NCBI GenBank assembly: GCA_027491735.1
Contig: JAOZGP010000024.1
Coordinates: 1-36,146, forward strand
Length of the DNA stretch: 36,146 nucleotides
Origin: Thermoproteota archaeon
GTDB lineage: Archaea > Korarchaeota > Korarchaeia > Korarchaeales > Korarchaeaceae
Direction: 5' to 3'
This document shows positions 23,703-33,270 of the stretch, in pieces. The notes below the pieces were generated by a model that was given only the letters and a program-made list of their open reading frames with translations, was not told the DNA's origin and did not search any database. Positions within the stretch are counted from its first letter, which is position 1. Each line of letters starts with the position of its first letter. The translations under genes and the position numbers were made by a program.

Positions 23703-25253
23703 TCACGATCTCTTAAAGAGGAATCTTCCTGTGACCAACCCAACGATGATCCCGGCTATTGCCACAACGACAAGGGAGGTCATGCCGTATCCCTGAGAAG
23801 TGGTCTCCTTCTCGACCGTACTGATGGGTTTTGCCACAGACACCTCCTTGGAGAGATGTTTTATGTATCCAGGAGCAGCCTCATAGCTTATCTCGACAGT
23901 GACCTTGTCAGGCATTTTTGATGATCCTGAAACCCTGCATGAGAGGAAGAAGCCTGCCGTATCTCCCTCGTTCACATCACCCACATAGTTGGAGATGTTG
24001 GCACACGGACCGTTTATTGCCACTACATTGACGTTCTTCGCGACTCTATCTCCCATGTTAGCTAAAGTTCCTGTGATTTTGAGTCTATCACCATTGAACG
24101 AGGCCTCTATATTCGTAACGGAGATTTTTGCTTCCTTCATGCCATTGAACCCTAGGGTTAGGCCTCTGCTCTCTGAGACGTAGCTTCCTTCATACAATCT
24201 TTTGTATGTTATGGTCGCTAGGAGTGCGTAGCTGCTGTGCTGTGAGGAGGGGAGCACCTTCACCAAGAGGGATCTGGATGCCCCTGGAGGGAGGTCCCCC
24301 ACGTATACGGATGAGGATCCCAGGACCAATATTCCGGAGCTTGACTGCATTGTTATAGTGACCCTCTCCGCTCTCTCATCACCCACGTTGCTCACCTTGA
24401 GCATCACGAGATTCATAACGCCTGGTCTCAGCTCTGTTCTGTTCACCTGAAGAATGATTTCAGGACCAAGTTCAGATCCGCTTCTCAGGAGTTTATATGT
24501 GAAGGACTCTGTGTGATGTTTAATCGAACCTTCGGATTCATAGGTGACCGAGATCGTTATGATCGTGAAGTTGTATTGAGAAGCCCCCTTGGGGACCTTC
24601 ACCCTAACAGGGAATCTGTAACGCTGACCTGGCTCGAGATACAGACTTAGGGATGATGAAGGGTTCAGGACCTGAACAAAGTCGGCTGAGACAATCACGG
24701 AACCGAGCTTCACCTCCTCCTTACCGAGGTTGATGATGCTGAAATAGAGCTCAGGTGCTGTTCCATCCTCCAAGGGCATCCAGGTGAGCTCTTGTATGTG
24801 TATTTTGTCTTGAGGGACAACTCTAAGGGTAAAACTTAGTTTCTGTGTTTCTTCAACTGCTTTCCTGTACTTAACAGTTAGATTGAATGTATACTCACCT
24901 GAGGCGGTGCTGGGTATCTTCACGGCGAAAGTAAGAGGGTAGACTGATTTTGGTGGAATAGTCGCAGTCTTCTCCTGGATCCCTGGATACACAACCTCAA
25001 AGCCCCTTCCACTGGGACTTGTGAGAGGAGAGGGTATACTCAAGTTTGCATATATGAGTTCCACGCTAAAGGTCCAATTGTTCTTCAGGAACACCGTAAA
25101 TGCGGACGTTGTCCCAGCTCTTCCGCCCCCTATCTGGTCTACAGTTCCCCACCTGACATATGAGATATGGAGAACGCCATCTGCTCCAACTTCGATTGGA
25201 AAGAAGATCAGGAGAGATACCAGAAGCAAGTATGATACGAGGAACCTCCTCAA
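23703..25253 (-). CDS. Secreted, membrane-anchored beta-sandwich repeat protein
   Basis: About 516 residues. A signal peptide (about 1-24, RRFLVSYLLLVSLLIFFPIEVGA) and a C-terminal helix with basic end (about 495-516, ending FLFKRS) place the body outside the cell. The body seems to hold several CARDB/NEW3-like beta-sandwich modules of roughly 110 residues, each with 'N..' strands, an LPPG-type or IPPKS turn and a Y-F-N-L-T type strand. Six N-glycosylation sequons are visible. It lies between the ATPase and permease genes of a MacB-like set and may act as an adaptor or substrate-capturing part of it. TTG 25253 follows GGGGGTGAT; ATG 25271 is the alternative and would overlap the ATPase gene. 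Confidence 0.75.
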   Translation of the reverse strand: MRRFLVSYLLLVSLLIFFPIEVGADGVLHISYVRWGTVDQIGGGRAGTTSAFTVFLKNNWTFSVELIYANLSIPSPLTSPSGRGFEVVYPGIQEKTATIPPKSVYPLTFAVKIPSTASGEYTFNLTVKYRKAVEETQKLSFTLRVVPQDKIHIQELTWMPLEDGTAPELYFSIINLGKEEVKLGSVIVSADFVQVLNPSSSLSLYLEPGQRYRFPVRVKVPKGASQYNFTIITISVTYESEGSIKHHTESFTYKLLRSGSELGPEIILQVNRTELRPGVMNLVMLKVSNVGDERAERVTITMQSSSGILVLGSSSVYVGDLPPGASRSLLVKVLPSSQHSSYALLATITYKRLYEGSYVSESRGLTLGFNGMKEAKISVTNIEASFNGDRLKITGTLANMGDRVAKNVNVVAINGPCANISNYVGDVNEGDTAGFFLSCRVSGSSKMPDKVTVEISYEAAPGYIKHLSKEVSVAKPISTVEKETTSQGYGMTSLVVVAIAGIIVGLVTGRFLFKRS

Positions 25254-25267
25254 GCAATCACCCCCCA

Positions 25268-25954
25268 TCATGAGCTCGCTACAGCTCCATCTCTCAACCT
25301 AACTATCCTGTCAGACTTCTCAGCCATCCTGGGATCATGAGTAGCCATTACAACTGTTCTGTTCTGATCAGTCAGCGATCTCAATATGTCCACTATCATC
25401 TCACCTTGTGTGGTTGACAGGTTGCCAGTCGGTTCGTCAGCCAGTATGATCTCCGGATCATTCGCCAGGGCCCTTGCTATGGCTACCCTTTGCTGTTCTC
25501 CTCCGCTTAGCTGAGTTGGCCTGTGATCAAGTCTTTCTCCAAGACCCAATGTGACAAGGAGCTCCCTTGCCCTTTCCCTACGCTTGGTAAGATCACATCC
25601 ACCTATGGCCATGGCTATCTCCACATTCTCAAGAGCAGTAAGCCATGGTATCAGGTTAAATGTTTGGAAGATGAATCCTATCGTTTTTCTTCTGAGCTCC
25701 GTTGCTTTCCTATCGCTGAGATCACTTGCGTCATATGAGAAAAGCTTCATCCTCCCCCGAGTGGGTTTTGTAAGGAGACCCATTATGGACAGGAGGGTGC
25801 TCTTACCACTTCCGGATGGACCCATTATGGAGACAAACTCCCCTCTGTATACTACGAGATTCACGTTTTTTAGTGCATACAGAACGGAATCCCCAGATCT
25901 GTAGGCCTTCCATATCCCCTCCAAGATGTAGGCCTTGTTGTTCATGAGGACCAT
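25268..25954 (-). CDS. LolD/MacB-type ABC ATPase
   Basis: 228 residues, an ATPase of the lipoprotein-release/macrolide-export class. Walker A GPSGSGKST, the class-typical QTFNLIPWLTALENVE region, signature LSGGEQQRVAIARA, Walker B IILADEPTGNL and the switch THD are all present. It should energise the FtsX-type permease two genes downstream. ATG 25954 lies one or two bases after the predicted transcription start, so the message is probably leaderless. Its stop codon is next to the start of the secreted beta-sandwich gene. Confidence 0.93.
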   Translation of the reverse strand: MVLMNNKAYILEGIWKAYRSGDSVLYALKNVNLVVYRGEFVSIMGPSGSGKSTLLSIMGLLTKPTRGRMKLFSYDASDLSDRKATELRRKTIGFIFQTFNLIPWLTALENVEIAMAIGGCDLTKRRERARELLVTLGLGERLDHRPTQLSGGEQQRVAIARALANDPEIILADEPTGNLSTTQGEMIVDILRSLTDQNRTVVMATHDPRMAEKSDRIVRLRDGAVASS

Positions 25955-25975
25955 CTGTATATCGATGTAGAAGCT

Positions 25976-25985
25976 CTATAAAAAG
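25976..25985 (-). promoter_or_regulatory. TATA box of the MacB-like operon
   Basis: Minus-strand TTTTTATAGA is centred about 26 bases from ATG 25954, the spacing of a leaderless archaeal promoter. Confidence 0.55.
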
Positions 25986-26023
25986 TTTCAGTTTATTAAA
26001 AATATCTATATAGACATTCACAT

Positions 26024-27397
26024 TTACGGAATTATGGACAGCATCGCTTCCCTGGCCAAGGCGAGGAGAGGACTCGGGACAAAGCCCAGGAGAAATATCA
26101 CAGCAGTTCCGAGAAGCATACCTACCTGAGCAGCTCTTGAGGGTGCTCCTTCTGTCATTAGCTCTCCTCCCTCAACGAAGCCCCATCTAAGCGGTTTTAT
26201 GTAGTACCATATAGAGATCACACTGCAGATCACCGCTATCGCCGTGAGCCACCACATACCTCCTCCGACTGCTCCTAAGAAGATAACATACTTCGTCCAG
26301 AACCCTGCCGTCAGGGGGATTCCTATCATCGTCATAAAGCTTACAGCCATAGAAAATAGAGTCAAAGGCGCTCTTCTTCTGAGACCAGCGAAGTCCTTGA
26401 AGTAGTCAGAGCCCGTGATCATCAGCACTTGCATGACGGTGGCGAAGGCCACGACCTTCATCACTGCATGCACAAAGATGTGAGAAAGACCTCCCACTAT
26501 GGCGCTGGAGGACAGAGCTGCGAGGGCCATAAGTATATATCCAGCATGGGCTATGCTTGAGTAGGCTAACATTCTCCTCGCGTTCTCCTGAACCAAAGCC
26601 GCTATATTTCCGTAGATCATCGTTAGAGCACTTATAATTGCAATTATTGGTACCCAGAGAACCTTTATTGGTAGGAGAGCGACTAAGAATATCTTAAAAG
26701 CCACCATAAAGGCCATCGTCTTTGTTATAGCACTTAAAACCCCACCGACTACAGGAAGAGCTCCCTGATAGGTATCAGGCATCCAGACGAAGAAGGGGAA
26801 GGCGGCCATCTTGTAGCCAAGGGCGGATATGAGGAACACCACCCCAAGCAGAGTAACTGGATTTCCTGTTATCGTTCGGGAGATCGAGACATAGTTTAGA
26901 CTTCCCGTAGACCCAGCAATCAGACCAATGCCGAATATCAGAGCTCCAAAACTCGCAAGCCCTATAACTAGATATTTCATCCCAGCTTCAGCCCCGAAGA
27001 TATCCTTCTTCAGTGACACGAGGACATAGCTTGAGAGGGTCGACAACTGCCAAGCGACAAGCATTGATATGAAATCGTCTGCTGCTGAAGCCAGTACAGC
27101 TCCCAAAGCTGTCAGAATAAGCAAACCGTTGTAAAGGCCAGGTCTTTCCGTCTTCATAAGCTCTCCTGAGAGAACTATTATAAGTAGGGATATTCCAACC
27201 GCCAAGGAGGCTAGCTTGAAGAAGGAGTTAAGGCTATAGGCGAACAACTGCCTGTCCGGTAGAAAGACGGAGAGTATGAGGAGGAGCGATGATGTAGAGG
27301 AAAACAGGGATGCTAGCCTGTCTGCATTCTTTAGAAGGTCGACAGCTAGGTCAGCAAGCCCGAGGACCAGAACAACAAACACCACGTACTCCAGCAA
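26024..27397 (-). CDS. nuoN: Complex I antiporter-like subunit NuoN
   Basis: 457 residues, about 14 hydrophobic helices. The family motif GYKMAAFPFFVWMPDTYQGA (near 194-213) keeps the helix-7 lysine (Lys196). The helix-5 motif reads VAWQLSTLSSY, so the glutamate normally conserved in NuoN is Gln117. It is one of three antiporter-like proton-pumping units of the membrane arm. Last gene of the nuo operon; TTG start with GGGTGAT upstream that contains the nuoM stop. About 70 bases separate it from the next promoter. Confidence 0.9.
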   Translation of the reverse strand: MLEYVVFVVLVLGLADLAVDLLKNADRLASLFSSTSSLLLILSVFLPDRQLFAYSLNSFFKLASLAVGISLLIIVLSGELMKTERPGLYNGLLILTALGAVLASAADDFISMLVAWQLSTLSSYVLVSLKKDIFGAEAGMKYLVIGLASFGALIFGIGLIAGSTGSLNYVSISRTITGNPVTLLGVVFLISALGYKMAAFPFFVWMPDTYQGALPVVGGVLSAITKTMAFMVAFKIFLVALLPIKVLWVPIIAIISALTMIYGNIAALVQENARRMLAYSSIAHAGYILMALAALSSSAIVGGLSHIFVHAVMKVVAFATVMQVLMITGSDYFKDFAGLRRRAPLTLFSMAVSFMTMIGIPLTAGFWTKYVIFLGAVGGGMWWLTAIAVICSVISIWYYIKPLRWGFVEGGELMTEGAPSRAAQVGMLLGTAVIFLLGFVPSPLLALAREAMLSIIP

Positions 27398-27401
27398 GCT
27401 A

Positions 27402-28856
27402 TCACCCTATCATGTTCAGGGCCACAACTCTATAGAGCTCAGCTAGAGGGGCTGGGTACACTCCTAGAAGGATTATGAAAGCTGATGGAATTAGAAGCGC
27501 TACAATCTCCGTCACCACCAGATCTTCAGCCTCGTCTTCATATCTCTGCTCTCCGAAGATCATCCTCTGAATCATCCAAAGGTTATAAGCTGCGTTGAGG
27601 AGCAGACCAGCTATGAGTGGTATTGCCACATAACCAAAGGCTTTGAAAGCCCCCATAAACGAGAAGAACTCGGCTGGAAACCCGCTAAGTCCAGGAAGAC
27701 CAAGACTAGCCATTCCTCCGAATACAAGAAAAGCGCTCGAGATGGGCATGGCCTTTGTGAACCCTTTAAGGATGGGGATGTCGTAGGAATGGAATCTATA
27801 CTTGTAGAACCCGCACATGTTGAACAGCATCCCGTTTATGAGCCCGTGGCTGAACATCATGAACATGGCACCCACCCACCCGATGACCGTGTGAGATCCA
27901 ATCCCTACCAGGAAGACTCCCATATGAGCTATCGAGCTGTAGGCCACCAGCCTCTTGAGGTTTATCTGTGAGATGGCGACAAGAGAGGCATAGAACAGGC
28001 TTAAGGCTCCCAAACCAGCAATCCATGTACTGATCGATGCTGCAGCTTTTGGGAATAATCCATATCCCATTCTCAGTATACCATATCCTCCAGTCTTCAG
28101 GAGAAGACCAGCCAGTATGACGCTTATAGGGGATGGAGCTTCCACATGAGCATCAGGAAGCCAGGTGTGTAGAGGGACTGAGGGCACCTTTATCAGATAT
28201 CCTATGATGAGGAGGGAGCAGAGTATCTTCGCTAAAGTGAGGGGCATGTACCCTTCGGCCGCTGTCAACGTGGAGTAGTCGAATGTTCTAATACCTGTTG
28301 TCCAAAAATACTTTAGATGAATGAATATAAATGTGAAGAACATCAGCAAGGAGCCTATATGTGTGAATATGAAGAACTTTATAGCTGCATACCTTCTGTT
28401 TTCGCTTCCCCATATCGCTATAAGAAAGTACATCGGGATGAGCTCCACTTCCCAGAAGAGGAAGAAGATGAAGAGATCCATGGATACAAACACACCAAGT
28501 ATGCCCGTCTGAAGAACCATGAGCAATAGGTTATAGAGAGCATTCCTCTCTTTTATTATTCTCATCGACCCCAGGGCTGAGCTTACGAAGAGAATAGTCG
28601 TCAGCAGGACTAGCGTCATTGAGAGACCATCTACTGATAGCTTGTAGCTCACTCCGAACATTCGGATCCAGGGATAAACCTCGGTGAACTGCATCCTGTA
28701 GGCCTCCGACCAGTTGAATGATACAGAGAGATACAGAGCCAAAACAAGGTCCAGAACAGCTCCTAGCAAAGTCACATGTTTCGAGCGCCTCTCCCCCGAG
28801 AGATAAGCTATCACGCCGAAGATCGCTGGAAGCCATACTATGAGGGAAAGCAACAT
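27402..28856 (-). CDS. nuoM: Complex I antiporter-like subunit NuoM
   Basis: 484 residues, about 14 helices. Functional residues of the family are present: FWEVELIPMY with Glu135 in helix 5, LIKVPSVPLHTWLPDAH with Lys223 in helix 7, and the APSPISVILAG segment after it. It moves protons in the membrane arm. The ATG at 28856 has AGGAGGTGA upstream. It follows nuoL by 13 bases and precedes nuoN by four. Confidence 0.95.
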   Translation of the reverse strand: MLLSLIVWLPAIFGVIAYLSGERRSKHVTLLGAVLDLVLALYLSVSFNWSEAYRMQFTEVYPWIRMFGVSYKLSVDGLSMTLVLLTTILFVSSALGSMRIIKERNALYNLLLMVLQTGILGVFVSMDLFIFFLFWEVELIPMYFLIAIWGSENRRYAAIKFFIFTHIGSLLMFFTFIFIHLKYFWTTGIRTFDYSTLTAAEGYMPLTLAKILCSLLIIGYLIKVPSVPLHTWLPDAHVEAPSPISVILAGLLLKTGGYGILRMGYGLFPKAAASISTWIAGLGALSLFYASLVAISQINLKRLVAYSSIAHMGVFLVGIGSHTVIGWVGAMFMMFSHGLINGMLFNMCGFYKYRFHSYDIPILKGFTKAMPISSAFLVFGGMASLGLPGLSGFPAEFFSFMGAFKAFGYVAIPLIAGLLLNAAYNLWMIQRMIFGEQRYEDEAEDLVVTEIVALLIPSAFIILLGVYPAPLAELYRVVALNMIG

Positions 28857-28869
28857 TCATTTTCACCTC

Positions 28870-30738
28870 CTATAAAAGCATCAACAGGAGAAGAAGCACT
28901 ATCCCCAGCGCTAGGATCTCCACGTAGTCCTGTACCACACCGGTATGGATCCTTCTCATGTAGTCGCCTAAGATCAAGAATTCCCTGCCTAGGGCGTTCA
29001 CCACGCCATCCACAATTTTCCTATCAAACCATATCATGAAAGGGGATAGATGCTCCCTGAACAAGGCCGCCAGACCGTAGCAGAATATATCTGTTCCGTA
29101 CTTCTCATCGAGAAGCTTGAAGAGAAAGGTCCTAGTTAGGTCGGGTGGCCTTGAGATGTAGTACATATAGGTGGCGAGAGCCAAACCCATAACAGCCAAA
29201 GTGAGGGTTATGGGCTCTATCAGGAGCTTGGGAATGCGTACCCTGGAGACCAGAGCCACCGCTTTTCCAATCTCGACAACTCCCTCTGAGTACTTGGAGG
29301 ACAGGTAGCCCATAGCTGAGGAGACTTGGACCATCACGTCCTCACCGAGAAAACTGAGAGCTACCGTCGTGGCTACCAAAGCGTATAAAGGTATCAACAT
29401 GATCTTGGGAGCCTCATGAACATGGAATTCCTCCGGAGGTCTCTCTCTCCAGCCGAAGAAGGTCATGAACCACATCCGAAATATGTAAAAGGCTGTGAGA
29501 GCACTCGTTATAGCGGCCAATAGATACAGCACCGTGTCCCCATTTACAGCCGCAGTTTCTATGACTAGACCCTTGCTGAAGAATCCGCTGAAGGGTGGTA
29601 TGCCGGCCAGGGAAAGACTTCCCACAAGCATTGCCATGGCTGTCAGCTTCATGGACCTCCAGAGGCCTCCAAGCTTACGCATATCTCTAGTGTCTAGAGT
29701 TGCGTGAAGAACAGCACCTGAACACAGGAACAAGAGGGCCTTGAAGCTTGAATGGCTGAGGAGGTGGAATACTCCCCTTCCCACTCCACCCAATCCGATG
29801 GCCAGAAGCATGTAACCGAGCTGGCTTATGGTGGAGTAGGCGAGGACCCTCTTTATGTCATATTCCGTGAAGGCCAGGGTCGCTGCTAGGAAGGCGGTGA
29901 GGCCCCCCACGTAGCTAGTAGCAAGCAGAGCAGTATTGGATGAGGAAATAAACGGAAACATCCTAGCCATCAAATAAACTCCTGCGTTAACCATCGTGGC
30001 GGCATGTATGAGCGCACTAACAGTAGTTGGACCTTCCATAGCCTCCCAAAGCCAGCCCCAGAGAGGGATTTGAGAGCTCTTTCCTATAGCACCTATGAGC
30101 ATGAAGATGGATATCATCGTGACGAGGCTCCGGCTAAGTTGAGGTGGGGAGGAGTTTATCCTGACTATGTTTAAAGTCCCCAAGTTGAGGTATACGAGAA
30201 GCATGGCCGCCAAGAGGAAAACATCCCCTATCCTCGTCGTCAGAAATGCCTTGAGGGACCCCCTCATTGCTGGCATTCGTTCATACCAGAAGCCTATCAG
30301 AGCATATGAGCAGAACCCCATTATCTCCCAAGCCACGAACATGGTTACCATATCCAAGGAGATCACGAACAGCTGCATGGCCCCTATGAACAGACAGATC
30401 AGGGCGTAGTACCTGGGCCTTCCAGGATCCTCGTGCATGTACCCGAGACTGAACATCACTATCAAAAAGGATACCCAGCTCACGGCGATCAGCATGAGAC
30501 CTGCTGCTCCGTCTACATATATTCCAGAGAATCCAACCAATCCCATCCAGTTGAGCTTTATGAGAAACTCCTTACCCTCTATAGCCTCCATCCCCGCAGG
30601 TATGCTTAAAATCAGAGAAAGCCCCACTAGTACTATTGCTATACCCCCTCCCTTCTCCCAAGTCCTTCTACCAAAGAGAAGGCAGAGAGGAAATCCCAGG
30701 AAGGATATAAGAGGAACCAAGTAGGCGTACTGTATCAT
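28870..30738 (-). CDS. nuoL: Complex I antiporter-like subunit NuoL
   Basis: 622 residues, the normal length for a NuoL that includes the long lateral helix. Motifs: VAWEIMGFCSY with Glu138, GKSSQIPLWGWLWEAMEGP with Lys220 (Glu in place of the usual Asp after the second Trp), and SALIHAATMVNAGVYL. The last 100 residues after about 520 fit the lateral amphipathic helix and final membrane helix. It is the distal proton channel. ATG 30738 overlaps the nuoK stop (ATGA). Confidence 0.95.
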   Translation of the reverse strand: MIQYAYLVPLISFLGFPLCLLFGRRTWEKGGGIAIVLVGLSLILSIPAGMEAIEGKEFLIKLNWMGLVGFSGIYVDGAAGLMLIAVSWVSFLIVMFSLGYMHEDPGRPRYYALICLFIGAMQLFVISLDMVTMFVAWEIMGFCSYALIGFWYERMPAMRGSLKAFLTTRIGDVFLLAAMLLVYLNLGTLNIVRINSSPPQLSRSLVTMISIFMLIGAIGKSSQIPLWGWLWEAMEGPTTVSALIHAATMVNAGVYLMARMFPFISSSNTALLATSYVGGLTAFLAATLAFTEYDIKRVLAYSTISQLGYMLLAIGLGGVGRGVFHLLSHSSFKALLFLCSGAVLHATLDTRDMRKLGGLWRSMKLTAMAMLVGSLSLAGIPPFSGFFSKGLVIETAAVNGDTVLYLLAAITSALTAFYIFRMWFMTFFGWRERPPEEFHVHEAPKIMLIPLYALVATTVALSFLGEDVMVQVSSAMGYLSSKYSEGVVEIGKAVALVSRVRIPKLLIEPITLTLAVMGLALATYMYYISRPPDLTRTFLFKLLDEKYGTDIFCYGLAALFREHLSPFMIWFDRKIVDGVVNALGREFLILGDYMRRIHTGVVQDYVEILALGIVLLLLLMLL

Positions 30739-31052
30739 GACAACTCCTCCCTTATCTTTCTTATCTCATCGAGCTGGGGTGTCGCGAAGAGCTTCATTAT
30801 GAGGAGAAATAGAGCTATGCCTACAGCCGATTCGGCAGCCACCAGGACTATCGAGTAGAGGAGGAAGGCCTCTCCAGCAGGAAGGGAGTGTCCCAGATAT
30901 ATGAAGGTCGTCATAGCGGCCAATATGCCAGCGTTGACAACTAACTCTGAGGAGATAAACATCCTTATAGCATTCCTCCTTGTCATAAGTCCATAAATAC
31001 CTATGGAGAGCAGTGCCACAGAGGTTATGAGAAGGAAGCTGGCGTGTAACAT
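30735..31052 (-). CDS. nuoK: Complex I membrane subunit NuoK
   Basis: 105 residues with three helices, matching the usual size of about 100. The second and third helices carry glutamates in the expected places (SSELVVNAG and AAESAVGIAL), which belong to the proton path. ATG 31052 is preferred because GGAGGTG lies eight bases upstream; the GTG at 31064 lies inside that site. It comes just after the nuoJ stop. Confidence 0.93.
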   Translation of the reverse strand: MLHASFLLITSVALLSIGIYGLMTRRNAIRMFISSELVVNAGILAAMTTFIYLGHSLPAGEAFLLYSIVLVAAESAVGIALFLLIMKLFATPQLDEIRKIREELS

Positions 31053-31053
31053 T

Positions 31054-31527
31054 TCACTCAGCACCTCCCGTCAGGTAGGACGCCGCTACTATCACCACGA
31101 CAACAGAGGTGGCCAAAAGGATCAGAGCAAAGGGGTTTGCCTTCAGAGCTATTAAGGCCACTTCCCTTAACCTCTCCGAGCTCGGAGACAGAAAGGCTGC
31201 CACGGACGTCACAAAGTAGCTGGCCAAGACGAACACAGCAACGGAAATTATCAAAGAACTCGTCCTATGAACTGCTCTGTTCTCCGTCTCAAGATATCTC
31301 ATAGCCATAGCAAACAGCATGACTATTGTTACTCCCCCTCCGTAGATCAATATCTGAATCAGCCCTATGAACTGGGCGCCCATCACCAGGAAGGTAAGTC
31401 CCACGTTAACTATCACAATTCCAAGAAAAAAGGCAGCTCTCATGGAATTTCTGTCCTCCACTGCCAGAGCGGCCGCAACCACGGTAACAACCGAGAGCTC
31501 CATAAGCGCCAGATCCAGGAAGTTCAT
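31054..31527 (-). CDS. nuoJ: Complex I membrane subunit NuoJ
   Basis: 157 residues with five helices. The segment QFIGLIQILIYGGGVTIVMLF is the NuoJ signature, including the pi-bulge region of helix 3 thought to link quinone chemistry to proton movement. ATG 31527 overlaps the nuoI stop (ATGA) and has a GGGGGTGC site. Confidence 0.93.
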   Translation of the reverse strand: MNFLDLALMELSVVTVVAAALAVEDRNSMRAAFFLGIVIVNVGLTFLVMGAQFIGLIQILIYGGGVTIVMLFAMAMRYLETENRAVHRTSSLIISVAVFVLASYFVTSVAAFLSPSSERLREVALIALKANPFALILLATSVVVVIVAASYLTGGAE

Positions 31528-32213
31528 GCTTTGAGCACCCCCTCGTCAACCAGATTGAATATCCTGATAACTTCATCTATCAGTTCCCCCTCTCTCCTTT
31601 GAAATTCATCCTCCACTATTTCCCCGGCGAATCTCTTCTTCCTGAGCTCCTGATACTCCTGCTCCAATTTCTTCACGGAATCCTCGAACTCCCGACCTGC
31701 TGCTTTACTCATCAGACTCGTCTGAAGGAGATAGTGTATTTTCTTTCTGAGGCCGTGTTCCTCTCCGGATAGCTCATAGGGATCGCTTATCAGATGAAGT
31801 CTTGAGGAGGCTGAAAAGCCGTAGTTCTTAGACATATGGATGGCTTGTTTTGGACAAGCCTCGACGCAGAGGCCACACATGAGACAGTGCCCGTGATCTA
31901 CGGCAGGTCTTCTCCTCAGAATCACTTGTCTCCTATCAGAAGGATCTACATCGTCAGGAAGCACGTAGTCTATGGCCCCGTTAGGACAAGCTCGTCCGCA
32001 GTTCCCACATCCTATGCACTTGTCCAGCTCGAGAACTATATGTCCCCTGTAGCACTCGGACAACCTGAGCTTCTCCTTTGGATACATGACCGTGAAGGGC
32101 CTCTTGAAGAGATAAGGGAATGTCCTTCTAAGCGGTGTGATAACCCCTTTGATGTGTCCGACCGCCTCCCTCCTAACATTCACAGAGACCTCCATCTCCT
32201 CAGATCCCCTCAT
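31524..32213 (-). CDS. nuoI: Complex I ferredoxin-type subunit NuoI
   Basis: 229 residues. Two complete 4Fe-4S motifs are present, Cys 66, 69, 72, 76 and Cys 110, 113, 116, 120, which form the N6a/N6b relay to NuoB. The N-terminal 60 residues pack on the membrane arm. The C-terminal 80 residues are highly charged and longer than in most bacterial NuoI. ATG 32213 follows GGGGTGATC, which contains the nuoH stop codon. In this NADH-free complex it may be where electrons enter. Confidence 0.94.
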   Translation of the reverse strand: MRGSEEMEVSVNVRREAVGHIKGVITPLRRTFPYLFKRPFTVMYPKEKLRLSECYRGHIVLELDKCIGCGNCGRACPNGAIDYVLPDDVDPSDRRQVILRRRPAVDHGHCLMCGLCVEACPKQAIHMSKNYGFSASSRLHLISDPYELSGEEHGLRKKIHYLLQTSLMSKAAGREFEDSVKKLEQEYQELRKKRFAGEIVEDEFQRREGELIDEVIRIFNLVDEGVLKA

Positions 32214-32220
32214 TTGAAGA

Positions 32221-33270
32221 TCACCCCAGGATTGATAGAAGGAAAGTTGCCCAGAGCACGTTGATGGCTGCCAAGGGTATGAGATACCTCCAGGAGATCG
32301 AGATCACCTGATCGGGTCTCGGCCTGAAGATGGTTACCCTGACGACCATGTTCGCTATCATGACGACATACACCTTGACCAGGAAGCATATAAGCGGATC
32401 CCCAGGTCCAGCCCATCCACCTAGGTAGAGGATTGTGAACATAGCTGAGTTGACGAACAGAGAGAGATACTCGAGCATGTAAGCTAGACCGAACTTCATT
32501 GCTGTTATATCGGTCCTCCAACCAGCGACAAGTTCGCTCTCAGCCTCACTTATGTCAAAGGGGGATCTTCCTGTTGCCATTGACATTGCTATGAAGTGCA
32601 CCACTGCCCCAACTGGAAGTATCACGGCAAAGGGGAGCCTAATCATTTCTTGAATTCTGACTATTGTGCTCATATCAAGCGATCTGGCCAGAAGAGCGGG
32701 AGCTATCACACATAAACCCAGCGGGATCTCCTCTGATAGATATTTTAGTCCCTCCCTGAAGGCTCCAAGTAGAGAGTACTTGCTGAACTGCCCTGGGAAG
32801 GCAAACAAGAGGACTATTCCTGGGATCAATGAGCTGAAAGCCACTGCAAACAGCAGATTATATTTGACCTTTATCAGGGAAGCGCCGTCAGCCCATGGTA
32901 TCACGGATAGGGCTAGAAATCCCGCTAGAACGAAGAGGGGAGCAGACATATAGTTTAGCAAAACATCCGCGTTGAAAGGTCTTATGTCCTCTTTTATCAT
33001 GAGCTTCAGAAAATCGGCTATCAGCTGGAGCGTCCCAAAGGGCCCTGTTTCGGTTATCGATCTCCTGTTGTGTATCCTCCCGAGGACCTTTCTTTCTAGA
33101 TATATCAGCAACAGAAGATTCAGCGTGAATAGAAGCAAAAATCCTAGGGATTTTACCAAAAGAATTACGCCTTCTCTAGCAATCCCGGATAGCTCAAGGG
33201 CTGAGACCAGATCCTCAGCCAGTTTGACCACGAAACCCCACACGGTATTTATTATGGGGCTCTCAGTCAT
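32221..33270 (-). CDS. nuoH: Complex I membrane subunit NuoH
   Basis: 349 residues, eight helices. Conserved parts include LERKVLGRIHNRRSITETGP, FDISEAESELVAGW with the acidic loop near the quinone cavity, and EYLSLFVNSAMFTILYLGG. It forms the quinone chamber floor and links it to the antiporter-like subunits. ATG 33270 overlaps the nuoCD stop by one base (TGATG), with GAGGTGGA upstream. Confidence 0.95.
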   Translation of the reverse strand: MTESPIINTVWGFVVKLAEDLVSALELSGIAREGVILLVKSLGFLLLFTLNLLLLIYLERKVLGRIHNRRSITETGPFGTLQLIADFLKLMIKEDIRPFNADVLLNYMSAPLFVLAGFLALSVIPWADGASLIKVKYNLLFAVAFSSLIPGIVLLFAFPGQFSKYSLLGAFREGLKYLSEEIPLGLCVIAPALLARSLDMSTIVRIQEMIRLPFAVILPVGAVVHFIAMSMATGRSPFDISEAESELVAGWRTDITAMKFGLAYMLEYLSLFVNSAMFTILYLGGWAGPGDPLICFLVKVYVVMIANMVVRVTIFRPRPDQVISISWRYLIPLAAINVLWATFLLSILG

